Translations under genes and position numbers: made by a program
Shown: piece after piece, positions 5,889 to 12,453 of the stretch
How positions within the stretch are numbered: the first letter of the stretch is position 1
Layout of the letters: each line of letters starts with the position of its first letter
Assembly (NCBI GenBank): GCA_030151925.1
Contig: JASLCY010000250.1
Coordinates: forward strand, 1 to 12,496
DNA: 12,496 nucleotides
Origin: Oligoflexus sp.
GTDB lineage: Bacteria > Bdellovibrionota_B > Oligoflexia > Oligoflexales > Oligoflexaceae
Direction of reading: 5' to 3'
The notes under the pieces: generated by a model
What the model was told of the DNA's origin: nothing
The model's database searches: none
Seen by the model: the letters and a program-made list of their open reading frames with translations, nothing else

Positions 5889-7454
5889 GTCCTCGATGGG
5901 AAGACGTCCTATCATCCGAACCAGGACGTCTTTCCAACCGGCCGTTTCCGGCTCGGAATTCAAAGTGATCTCCCGATCGCCTTCCTTCCCCCGCCAATGC
6001 AAGATCTTGTCGCGCGTCTCGCAGCTCCCCGAGGCGAACCGCTGCGGGCAATCGAGAGTCACGCGCCAGCTGGCGTTCTCGTCCATGCCGCCGTGAATGA
6101 AGTTCTCCACCATCGCCGCGATCTCGGCGCTCTCGATCATCAGGCCGCCTTCGGTGTTGAGGCGGATGGAGCGCGGATCGAGGTTCATGCTGCCGACGAA
6201 GGTGTAGCGGTGGTCGATCACGAAACTCTTGGTGTGGAGGCTCGCGCGGCTCGCGTAGATGCCGGTCGCGGTCTTGTCCTTCGAATACGCGTTGCGCCAC
6301 TCGTGGAGCTCCGCGCCCGTGGCCAGGACCGCCTTCCTCTTGGCGGCATAACCCGCGTGAGCCAGCAGAACGTCGTTGGACCGCAGCGAATTGGTGAGGA
6401 TCTCGACCTTCACGCCGCGATCCGCATAAGCCTTCAGTTTCACGAGCAGGCCGCGCGGCGGTATGAAATAAGCTGATTCCGCGATGAAGCTCGCCTGCGG
6501 CTCGGGCCATTTCTGGAGCTCCCGGGCGATGACCTTGCCGCTCTCGTCCGCCACGGATTCAGGCGAATCATAGACCGCGACCGCCGGCGCCCAGCGCAGC
6601 GTCTTCACGAAATGGGCGATCTCGTGCGGACGCGGCGCATGGCGTTCCTCGAAAAGCTCCTGATCCTCGCTGGTCCGCGCGATCTCGTATTTCTGCCGCA
6701 AAGCTTCCCAATCCGCGCCCTCCACCTCACTCTCGTCCTCTGAGCGACGGGCTAAAGCGAAGCTGCGCGAGCTGTTCCAATATTCGTCGAAAGCCATTTC
6801 GAGTTGCCCGACCACCGGCCCGGCCGCGAGCATGTCGAAGTCGCGAAAGCTCCGGTCTTTATCGAGGTCGAAATAGGCGTCGGCCACATTCCGCCCGCCG
6901 ACGATGCCGAAGAGCCCGTCGGCGATAAACGCTTTGTTGTGCATGCGTTTGTTCATCTCGCTGTAACCGAAGGCGAGCTCCAGGCCGCGGCTGACCTTGG
7001 ACAGGCCCTGGCTGTCGGAAGGCGCGGGGTTGAAGAGCCTGATCTCGATATTCGGATGGCGGTCCAGGGCCCCGAAAAACTCGCGGTTCGCCCCGGCATG
7101 TATATCGTCGATCAACAGGCGGACCCGCACGCCGCGCTCGGCCGCGTCCAGGACATAGGAGAGGAGCGCGAGGCCCGTCTTGTCCTTCTCCCAGATGTAG
7201 TATTGGATATCGAGGCTGCGGCGCGCTTCCTGAGCGAGAGCCACGCGCGCGTAATAAGCGTCGCTGCCGTCGATCAGAGGCGCGAAGCCGGACAGTTCGG
7301 AATGCGGTGGCGCCGCCTCATAAAGAAGGCGGACCAGAGGAGCGGTCGCCGGCGGCGGCAAGGCGAGAGACGTGGGTCCTTCACGGCTCAGGGAAGAACT
7401 CACGCACCCCATGGTTAGGACCAACGTGCATAACATGAACTTGCCTGGCCGCAT
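5880..7454 (-). CDS. Phospholipase D family lipoprotein (ClsC-like cardiolipin synthase)
   Basis: This 524-residue protein carries two HKD motifs, the hallmark of the phospholipase D superfamily. The first is H172-K174-D179 with GGRN at 186-189; the second is H407-K409-D414 with GSMN at 421-424. SLDIQYYIWEKDKTG (80-94) and LLIDDIHAG (113-121) precede the first motif, as in ClsC/YmdC-type cardiolipin synthases of similar length. Such enzymes move a phosphatidyl group between phospholipids through a phosphohistidine intermediate; E. coli ClsC uses phosphatidylethanolamine and phosphatidylglycerol. The N-terminus (MRPGKFMLCTLVLTMGC) is a lipoprotein signal with predicted lipidated Cys17, so it probably acts in the periplasm. 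The lipobox is relaxed (Thr at -3). AAGGA lies upstream of the ATG. The gene starts 9 bp after a small membrane protein gene and forms an operon with it. The exact lipid reaction is an inference. Confidence 0.88.
   Translation of the reverse strand: MRPGKFMLCTLVLTMGCVSSSLSREGPTSLALPPPATAPLVRLLYEAAPPHSELSGFAPLIDGSDAYYARVALAQEARRSLDIQYYIWEKDKTGLALLSYVLDAAERGVRVRLLIDDIHAGANREFFGALDRHPNIEIRLFNPAPSDSQGLSKVSRGLELAFGYSEMNKRMHNKAFIADGLFGIVGGRNVADAYFDLDKDRSFRDFDMLAAGPVVGQLEMAFDEYWNSSRSFALARRSEDESEVEGADWEALRQKYEIARTSEDQELFEERHAPRPHEIAHFVKTLRWAPAVAVYDSPESVADESGKVIARELQKWPEPQASFIAESAYFIPPRGLLVKLKAYADRGVKVEILTNSLRSNDVLLAHAGYAAKRKAVLATGAELHEWRNAYSKDKTATGIYASRASLHTKSFVIDHRYTFVGSMNLDPRSIRLNTEGGLMIESAEIAAMVENFIHGGMDENASWRVTLDCPQRFASGSCETRDKILHWRGKEGDREITLNSEPETAGWKDVLVRMIGRLPIEDSL
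5901..5932 (+). terminator. Hairpin after the histone-like gene, inside the phospholipase D 3' end
   Basis: AAGACGTCCT (5901-5910) and AGGACGTCTT (5923-5932) form a perfect 10-bp stem with a 12-nt loop, starting 12 bases after the plus-strand stop codon. The tail is only TTTCC, so termination may be partial. The whole hairpin lies within the coding sequence of the convergent phospholipase D gene, covering codons for its last dozen or so residues. Confidence 0.55.
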
Positions 7455-7463
7455 GGCTATCCT

Positions 7464-7652
7464 TCAGATGATGCCCGCAACGCCCGAGATGCCGCGTCCG
7501 AGGAGCGAGGCGCCGGCGATGCTGGCGAGGCGTCCCGGGGTCGATTCCCGGTTCTTGTGAGCGTAATAGAGCAAGGCGCCGCCGATAATAGATGTCACGA
7601 TGTGCTTCGTCGCACTAGCTTTTTTCTCGTCCGTTGCGAGAGCTGCTGCCAT
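7464..7652 (-). CDS. Small membrane protein, possibly DUF2892-like
   Basis: This 62-residue protein has a short polar N-terminus followed by two hydrophobic, glycine- and alanine-rich segments (HIVTSIIGGALLYYAHK and LASIAGASLLGRGISGVAGI) separated by a basic NRESTPGR turn. Two short helices with a basic loop, GGALL in the first and LLGRGISG in the second, recall DUF2892 (YgaP-like transmembrane) proteins. That match is by pattern only. The start is supported by AAGGAG upstream. It precedes the phospholipase D gene by 9 bp, so the two are probably co-transcribed, perhaps linking it to membrane lipid remodelling. Confidence 0.75.
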   Translation of the reverse strand: MAAALATDEKKASATKHIVTSIIGGALLYYAHKNRESTPGRLASIAGASLLGRGISGVAGII

Positions 7653-7828
7653 GATGAACTCCTTCCCTGGATCGTCGGATGAATGTCGCGAAGGCCCGGC
7701 CTTCTCCGAGAATCTAAGGCAAACGCGGCCGCCGAGCCTAGTCGCAAGCGCCGCGCCCTCTCGTCAAACTATTGAATCGATAGGCGGAAAATGAATTGTG
7801 CGGAAACTCGCGGGCCGGTCCGGAGAAC

Positions 7829-7857
7829 TTGCGAGCTCTATGGAAAAAAGGCACAAT
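7829..7857 (+). promoter_or_regulatory. Candidate sigma-70 promoter for the PA14 lipoprotein gene
   Basis: TTGCGA (7829-7834) and CACAAT (7852-7857) are separated by 17 bp; each matches four of six consensus bases. A start near 7864 would give a leader of about 60 nt. The rest of the 7653-7924 intergenic region shows no gene, RNA or strong repeat that I can recognise; it must also hold the divergent promoter of the membrane protein/phospholipase operon. Confidence 0.35.
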
Positions 7858-7924
7858 AGTCGAGAGCTTAGGAGAGCGCCGCTTAAAGGATGTCGCAAGG
7901 CGCTCAAGAACGGGAGGCTAAAGC

Positions 7925-8572
7925 ATGCGTATAGCGGAATGGATCTTGGTAGGCTCTATGGGACTCGGCCTGCTTTCCTGCAAGACGGCATCGTTCGTCG
8001 GCGGGGGCAAATCGAAGGACGGCAATAAAAACGATCAGCCCCTCGAACCCGTAACGCCGGTGACCCCGGTGACCCCGATCTTCACCGAATGCCCGGAATC
8101 GCCCGATCGCATGCTGGTGGCCGGCCTCTACACCCTCCCGGAAAACCAGGCGAACCTCCCGGACTTCACGACCTTGAAGAAGGTGAAGGACGTGTGCCTG
8201 AAACAGCTCGACGTGCCCGACCACGATTTCAACGAGGGTTTTCCCGGCATTCCCGATCTCGTGGAATGGTTCGGCCTCGATATCAACTGGCGCGTGAATA
8301 TACCCGCGGACGGCCAGTACACCTTCATCCTGAATTCGGATGACGGCAGCACGCTCGATATCGACGGCAAACGCGTGATCGATAACGATGGCCTCCACCC
8401 GCACCAGGAGGCCTCCGGCCAGGCGCAGCTCACGAAGGGCTACCATGCGTTCCATGTTCGATATTACGAGGGGCCGCGTTATAGGATAGCGCTCGAGCTC
8501 TTCTGGTTGAAGCCGGGAGCGACGCTGCGCACGTATATTCCCACCGAGCTTTTCGCGCGCCCCGAGAAATAA
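7925..8572 (+). CDS. PA14-domain lipoprotein
   Basis: This 215-residue protein has a lipoprotein signal (MRIAEWILVGSMGLGLLSC) with Cys19 in a good lipobox. A linker of Gly, Lys, Asp and then three PVT units (PVTPVTPVTP, from a 9-bp tandem repeat in the DNA) follows. From about residue 65 to 210 there is a single PA14 beta-sandwich. Its typical signatures are the INWRVNIPADGQYTFILNSD strand pair, DDGSTLDIDGKRVIDNDG, and KGYHAFHVRYYEG. PA14 domains bind carbohydrate or mediate adhesion; the Asp-Asp-Gly loop is the usual Ca2+/ligand site in the fungal adhesin forms. A surface or periplasmic glycan-binding role is therefore likely but inferred. GGGAGG lies upstream of the ATG. Confidence 0.88.
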   Translation: MRIAEWILVGSMGLGLLSCKTASFVGGGKSKDGNKNDQPLEPVTPVTPVTPIFTECPESPDRMLVAGLYTLPENQANLPDFTTLKKVKDVCLKQLDVPDHDFNEGFPGIPDLVEWFGLDINWRVNIPADGQYTFILNSDDGSTLDIDGKRVIDNDGLHPHQEASGQAQLTKGYHAFHVRYYEGPRYRIALELFWLKPGATLRTYIPTELFARPEK

Positions 8573-8575
8573 GCC

Positions 8576-9013
8576 TTAGGCACGGCCTTCGACGAAGGCC
8601 TTGAAGAGGTCGAGGTAGTTCTGGGTGGTCTTCTTGAAGACGCCCGGAAGCACCTTGCTCATGAGTTTCATGAAGCCGCTGAATTCAAACTCCTGCTCGA
8701 CTATCATGCGGGTCTTGTTCGGGCCCATGGCGACGAAGCCGTTCCGCACCTTGTTCGTCACCCCGTTGCCCTTGTAGACCCCCGCGAACTCCTTGGGCAG
8801 GTTGCGGACCGTGACGGTCTCGATCATCTCCACGGTCTGATCGCCCATCTTGAGCTGAAGGCGGGCCTTGGCCCCCGGCTGCCCTCTCTCGCCGCTGATG
8901 AGCTCCCAGCTCACGAGGCCCGGCTGCCAGTGCTTCAGGTTGCTCGGATCGTCGAAGAGCGCGACCACCTTATCGAGGCTGCTGTTGATATCGACTTCGC
9001 ACATGTATCTCAT
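8576..9013 (-). CDS. SRPBCC (START-like) family protein
   Basis: This 145-residue protein has the length and pattern of the SRPBCC/polyketide-cyclase fold. VDINSSLDKVVALFDDPSNLKHW near the N-terminus is the typical strand, helix and 'D(P)xN.xxW' stretch. Alternating strands follow (GAKARLQLKMG, KTRMIVEQEFEF), and a long C-terminal helix ends the protein (TTQNYLDLFKAFVEG). Members bind lipids or other hydrophobic ligands in a central cavity; the ligand is unknown here. The start at 9013 is chosen because GAGGAG lies six bases upstream and the ATG overlaps the stop codon of the upstream gene as ATGA, a translational coupling arrangement. A longer frame from 9046 would overlap that gene and has no support. 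It is the last gene of a three-gene operon and ends 3 bp from the convergent PA14 gene. Confidence 0.85.
   Translation of the reverse strand: MRYMCEVDINSSLDKVVALFDDPSNLKHWQPGLVSWELISGERGQPGAKARLQLKMGDQTVEMIETVTVRNLPKEFAGVYKGNGVTNKVRNGFVAMGPNKTRMIVEQEFEFSGFMKLMSKVLPGVFKKTTQNYLDLFKAFVEGRA
8584..8600. terminator. Short hairpin between the convergent PA14 and SRPBCC genes
   Basis: GGCCTTC (8584-8590) and GAAGGCC (8594-8600) form a 7-bp stem with a GAC loop, starting 11 bases after the PA14 stop codon and lying in the last codons of the SRPBCC gene. There is no T run on either strand, so it is a weak terminator candidate. Confidence 0.3.
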
Positions 9014-9783
9014 GGTCTGCTCCTCAAAACGCTGATCGCTTGCCAAAGCTTCTGGGCAAAGGCCTCATTCTTCTGGAAAAAGGGCTTGGAGAAAACCAGA
9101 TAATAGGGGGTCTCGGCCAGGGGAGGCCGCAGGACCGTGACCCTCTCGCCGATCTTCGCGCCGGCGTTCTTGGCGATGAGCCGGTCCAGGTCGAATTCGT
9201 AACCGGCCATGAAATCGACGCGTTTCTGCAGCAGCTTCTTGAGGTTCTGCTCATCGGTCTTCGCGCCGTTGTCGGGGATCCCGCCCCACTTCTTCACCAT
9301 ATCGAAGACGATCTCGGTCCCGAGGGCGACCGCCACCACGGGCGCGTTGATGTTCACAAAACCGTGGCCGTTCCAATCCTTGTCATCGTCCCGGCGTTTC
9401 ACGAGCAGAAGGCGGGCAGTGCCCAGCGAGCTCTTCGCGTCGATCGCTCCGCCGGTCCGCGGGAACACCACGATGGTCTGCAGCAGCGCGGCATCGCTCG
9501 CGCCTATCATGGCATCGATCTTCCCGGTGCGGACCGATTCCAGGCAACGTTTCCAAGGCAGGGGCGTGGTCGTGATCGTGCTGCCGAGGCTCGTGATGCT
9601 CCTGGCCACGAGCAGCTGCATCTCGCCGGGATGAGTCGCGTCGGGATTGGTGAACGGGATCCACGGCCGTTCATCGATGCAGGCCGTGAGATGGAGCGGA
9701 GGCGAACTCTGACGCGCGGGTTCCTCGGGGAGAGGCTGCCCGGCGGCTAGAGTGAGAAGGGTGATGAGGAGAGCGAGCTTCAA
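9010..9783 (-). CDS. Periplasmic solute-binding-like protein (SBP_bac_3 type), TTG start
   Basis: This 257-residue exported protein has the plan of family 3 extracellular solute-binding proteins. The signal peptide is MKLALLITLLTLAAG. ACIDERPWIPFT then stands at the usual ligand-entry strand. LPWKRCLESVRTGKIDAMIG is the classic hinge and second-lobe signature, and YYLVFSKPFF lies near the C-terminus. Many such proteins feed ABC importers of amino acids, but no permease or ATPase gene is nearby, so it may act as an orphan or sensory binding protein. The start is taken as TTG at 9783: AAAGGA lies six bases upstream, the signal peptide begins exactly there, and it follows the previous gene's stop by 10 bp. 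The alternative GTG at 9825 would overlap the upstream gene by 32 bp. Its stop overlaps the next start (ATGA). Confidence 0.82.
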   Translation of the reverse strand: MKLALLITLLTLAAGQPLPEEPARQSSPPLHLTACIDERPWIPFTNPDATHPGEMQLLVARSITSLGSTITTTPLPWKRCLESVRTGKIDAMIGASDAALLQTIVVFPRTGGAIDAKSSLGTARLLLVKRRDDDKDWNGHGFVNINAPVVAVALGTEIVFDMVKKWGGIPDNGAKTDEQNLKKLLQKRVDFMAGYEFDLDRLIAKNAGAKIGERVTVLRPPLAETPYYLVFSKPFFQKNEAFAQKLWQAISVLRSRP

Positions 9784-9793
9784 CAGGATTCCT

Positions 9794-10189
9794 TTAATTC
9801 GCGGCTCGGGTATAGCCGGCTTCACGCGCCCGGACCTCGGTCATGAAACAAGCGCGGTCGTCGTCTTCGAGGAATTTCTGGCCATCGAGCATAGCTTCGT
9901 AATTTTTATTGTCGGCTGCATAATAAATTTTATTTTTTCTATCACCGACGATAGGACATGTGGCGGCTTTTATTTTGCGCCCGACGCGTTGCCCGACTTC
10001 ATTGGCATTCTTACCGGCCGTATCAATCGCCTTGCCAACGCCTTGAACGGCCTCGGATGTGCCTTGTTTCACGTTATTGAGCCCATGTTCAATTTCTTCA
10101 TGGCCCGCGCTGTCGGCGGCGAGCGCCACCCCCGCCCACGACAGGCCGAGAGATAATAGGATAAGTGACTTGAATGATTGATTTTTCAT
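9794..10189 (-). CDS. Exported small protein with degenerate Ada-like domain
   Basis: This 131-residue protein has a Sec signal peptide (cleavage near ALA-AD, residues 24/25) and an amphipathic middle (28-74, EHGLNNVKQGTSEAVQGVGK and on) resembling LEA/apolipoprotein-type helices. Its C-terminal module, residues 78-129, contains CPIVGDRKNKIYY, KFLEDDDRACFMTEVRA and REAGYTRA. The module follows the pattern of Ada-like metal-binding domains found on secreted nucleases and other exported proteins, usually 'GN..S..YH...C' with a terminal 'EA..AGYR.A'. The usual His/Cys after the tyrosine is missing; Cys78 and Cys114 remain and might form a disulfide. The assignment is by pattern. Codons for residues 75-100 are noticeably AT-rich compared with the neighbours. 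It is the first gene of the operon running to 8576. A purine-rich GGAGACCAAGAGC precedes the ATG. Confidence 0.75.
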   Translation of the reverse strand: MKNQSFKSLILLSLGLSWAGVALAADSAGHEEIEHGLNNVKQGTSEAVQGVGKAIDTAGKNANEVGQRVGRKIKAATCPIVGDRKNKIYYAADNKNYEAMLDGQKFLEDDDRACFMTEVRAREAGYTRAAN

Positions 10190-10300
10190 AGTGCTCTTGG
10201 TCTCCAGGTCGGGGCTATGCGTAATCCTACTAAATGCTAACCTTTTCCCCGTGAAATGCCGATAAGAAACGTTGGAACAAGGCTTTATCTAGGACTATCC
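10190..10300. promoter_or_regulatory. Divergent intergenic region upstream of the 9794 and 10301 genes
   Basis: These 111 bp separate the minus-strand operon starting at 10189 from the plus-strand lactonase operon starting at 10301, so both promoters should lie here. AT-rich hexamers such as TAATCC (10222-10227) occur, but I could not pair them convincingly with a -35. No repeat stands out. Confidence 0.35.
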
Positions 10301-11608
10301 ATGAGAATACGGTCGTCGAGAGTCTCGCCCTTCATCGCCTACGCGCTCCTCGCAGTAGCCTGTTCCGCGCGGCCCGTGCCACCGGTCCTGCATCATGATG
10401 CTTCCAGCACGGTCGAGGACGGCGGTTCCACGGCGGACGGCTCCGGTGATGCGACCAACGGCGGCGACAAAACCAATGCGGGGTCGACGGCGAATACGCA
10501 GGCGAACGGCGGCGCCTCCACGGGCGGATCCAACAGCAATGCGGGCGCTCATACCAATGCAGGCGGCACCACGGCCGACGATGGAACGGCCGCGAGCAAA
10601 AAAGCCCTGCTCGTGATCGGCGGCGGCAGCGGGAAGATCGATATCTATAACTTCGATCGCGAGACCGGGGCGGCGACCCTGCTGAAGAGCAACACGCAGG
10701 TCGGTGGAGCGCCGACCTTCCTCGCTTTCGATCCGAAGCGGACCCATGTGTTCGCCGTCAACGAAACCGACAGCGGCGGAGTGAAGTCCTTCATCCTCAA
10801 CTCGAAGACGGGTGAATTGCAGCTCGTCAACGAGCGTTCGGCCGACGGCGCGGGACCGACTCATCTGAGCCTGGATAACACCGGGCATTGGCTCCTCACC
10901 GCGAATTATTCCACGGGCCACGTCCTGAGCTATCCGCTCACCGACGACGGGCAGATCGGCAGTCAGGCGCTCGATCTCGCGGCGGGCATGAACGCCCACG
11001 AGATCCTCACGAGCCCGACCAATAACGCGGCCTACGTGCCCTGCCTCGGTTCGGGTTATATCGCGCAGTTCACCTTCACTTCGTCCAGCGGCGCTTTGAG
11101 TCCCCTCTCGCCCGCGACCCTCGCCGCGACCGACAGAGGCCCGCGGCATATGGCGATCCATCCCAAACATCCCTGGCTCTATGTGATCCATGAGCAAGGC
11201 AGCTCGATCCAGGCGCATACGATCGGAGCCAACGGCGCCCTCACGAACCTCGGTTCCGCGGTCTCGACCTTAAAAACGCCGAATCCGGCGAATACCGGCG
11301 CCGAAGTCCAGGTCGCGCCGGCGGGCGATTTCGTCTATGCGTCGAACCGCGGAGATGATACCATCGCGGTGCTGTCGGTGGGCGCGACGGGCGAACTCAC
11401 TCTGCAAAACACGGTAAAAACCGGCGGAACAGGGCCTCGCCACTTCTCCCTCGACTCCACGGGCCGCTGGTTGGTCGTCGCTAACCAAGGCTCCGATTCC
11501 GTGACCACTTTCGCGGTGAATCCCGATACGGGAGCTTTAACGGCGAAGGGGAAAACGATCGCTTTCGAATCCGCTCAATTCGCTCAGGTGATCGATATCC
11601 CCGATTAA
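10301..11608 (+). CDS. Lactonase-family beta-propeller lipoprotein
   Basis: This 435-residue protein opens with a lipoprotein signal (MRIRSSRVSPFIAYALLAVAC, Cys21). A long low-complexity linker of Gly, Thr, Asn, Ala and Ser follows (about 35-99, with recurrent TNAG units). A seven-bladed propeller begins near residue 100. Recurrent blade motifs (GPTHLSLDNTGHWLLTANYS, GPRHMAIHPKHPWLYVIHE, GPRHFSLDSTGRWLVVANQG, ending in TTFAVNPDTGAL) are those of the lactonase family related to 6-phosphogluconolactonase (Pgl/YbhE). The lipid anchor and linker make a cytosolic pentose-phosphate role unlikely; it more probably acts on, or simply binds, an extracytoplasmic ligand. The start at 10301 has AGGA upstream and begins the signal peptide; an in-frame ATG at 10256 has no ribosome binding site. 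The GIY-YIG gene follows after 11 bp. Confidence 0.88.
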   Translation: MRIRSSRVSPFIAYALLAVACSARPVPPVLHHDASSTVEDGGSTADGSGDATNGGDKTNAGSTANTQANGGASTGGSNSNAGAHTNAGGTTADDGTAASKKALLVIGGGSGKIDIYNFDRETGAATLLKSNTQVGGAPTFLAFDPKRTHVFAVNETDSGGVKSFILNSKTGELQLVNERSADGAGPTHLSLDNTGHWLLTANYSTGHVLSYPLTDDGQIGSQALDLAAGMNAHEILTSPTNNAAYVPCLGSGYIAQFTFTSSSGALSPLSPATLAATDRGPRHMAIHPKHPWLYVIHEQGSSIQAHTIGANGALTNLGSAVSTLKTPNPANTGAEVQVAPAGDFVYASNRGDDTIAVLSVGATGELTLQNTVKTGGTGPRHFSLDSTGRWLVVANQGSDSVTTFAVNPDTGALTAKGKTIAFESAQFAQVIDIPD

Positions 11609-11619
11609 GGGGCCCGCAT

Positions 11620-12453
11620 GTGAATCCAGACTTCGATAAAAAGTTCGGCGCCGAGTTCCTCAGCACGGTGCCTGCCGCCGCCGGCGTCTATCTCTTCTCC
11701 GATGCCGCCGGCGAGGTCATTTACGTCGGCAAGGCTAAGAACCTCAGAAAGCGCCTCGCTCAATACCGCGGGGCCAAGGCGCAGCGCAGCCAGCGTAAGA
11801 TGCGGCGCATCGTGCGCGCCGCAAAACATTTGGAATGGCGGGTTTGCGAAGGCGAAACCGAGGCTCTCTTGCTCGAAAACGCCTTGATCGTCGAACACAG
11901 GCCCGAACTCAACGTCGCCGGCGCCTATTCCTTCCTCTATCCCTATATCGGTTTGAAGATCGATCAGCGCGGCTGGCTCTGCCTCGGTTCCACCTCGAAT
12001 CCCGAGGCGCTCGAGCAGCACGGCTTCGTCCTCTACGGGGCGTTCCGTTCGCGTTACCTCGTGACCAGGGCCTTCGACGCCCTGCTTTATCTCCTGACTT
12101 TCCTCGGGCACTACGATGTCCCGGCGAGAGCCGCCTACGGCCGCATACCCTTTACGCGGATCGCCGCTTATCGGCAGGTGGAGAAGGCGTGGGCGCCCTT
12201 GCTCGTCGCCCTGCTCTCGGGCGAGAGCCACGGGGTGCTTCCCGAGCTCCTGCTCACGCTGCTCGAAAAACCGAAGGCCCGGCTCTGCGCGGAGGACGTG
12301 CAGGAGCATCTCGAAGCCCTCAAGGAGTTTTTCGCGGAGGAAGCGCGGCCCCTGCGCGAGGCGCTGAGGCACGCGGGCCGGGAAGGGACGAGCATCGCTC
12401 AGAAGGAACGCGACGGCCTCTTCATCACTCTCCGCTCGAGGAACCTCTCCTAA
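11620..12453 (+). CDS. Stand-alone GIY-YIG nuclease, UvrC N-terminal half/Cho-like
   Basis: This 277-residue protein carries a complete-looking GIY-YIG domain of the UvrC type: GVY (22-24), YVGKAKNLRKRL with Tyr35, Lys38 and Arg43, the GETEALLLEN stretch with the probable catalytic Glu81, and RPELNV with Asn98. Homology to UvrC seems to continue past the nuclease domain (YPYIGLKI and RSRYLVTRAFDALLYLLTF, the region of UvrC's 'GPF' segment). The UvrB-binding and helix-hairpin-helix DNA-binding domains of full UvrC (about 600 residues) are absent. E. coli Cho, about 295 residues, has the same layout and makes the 3' incision in nucleotide excision repair. The start is GTG at 11620; the overlapping ATG at 11618 runs straight into a stop. 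AAGGGG lies upstream. It is probably co-transcribed with the lactonase gene. Confidence 0.85.
   Translation: MNPDFDKKFGAEFLSTVPAAAGVYLFSDAAGEVIYVGKAKNLRKRLAQYRGAKAQRSQRKMRRIVRAAKHLEWRVCEGETEALLLENALIVEHRPELNVAGAYSFLYPYIGLKIDQRGWLCLGSTSNPEALEQHGFVLYGAFRSRYLVTRAFDALLYLLTFLGHYDVPARAAYGRIPFTRIAAYRQVEKAWAPLLVALLSGESHGVLPELLLTLLEKPKARLCAEDVQEHLEALKEFFAEEARPLREALRHAGREGTSIAQKERDGLFITLRSRNLS

Noticed and set aside
7798..8028. 76-codon plus-strand frame before the PA14 gene
   Set aside because: It overlaps the PA14 start in another frame, has no ribosome binding site and covers the candidate promoter.
9014..9046. Upstream start of the SRPBCC gene (MASDQRFEEQT)
   Set aside because: It would overlap the upstream coding sequence by 37 bp and has no ribosome binding site, while GAGGAG sits exactly before the ATG at 9013.
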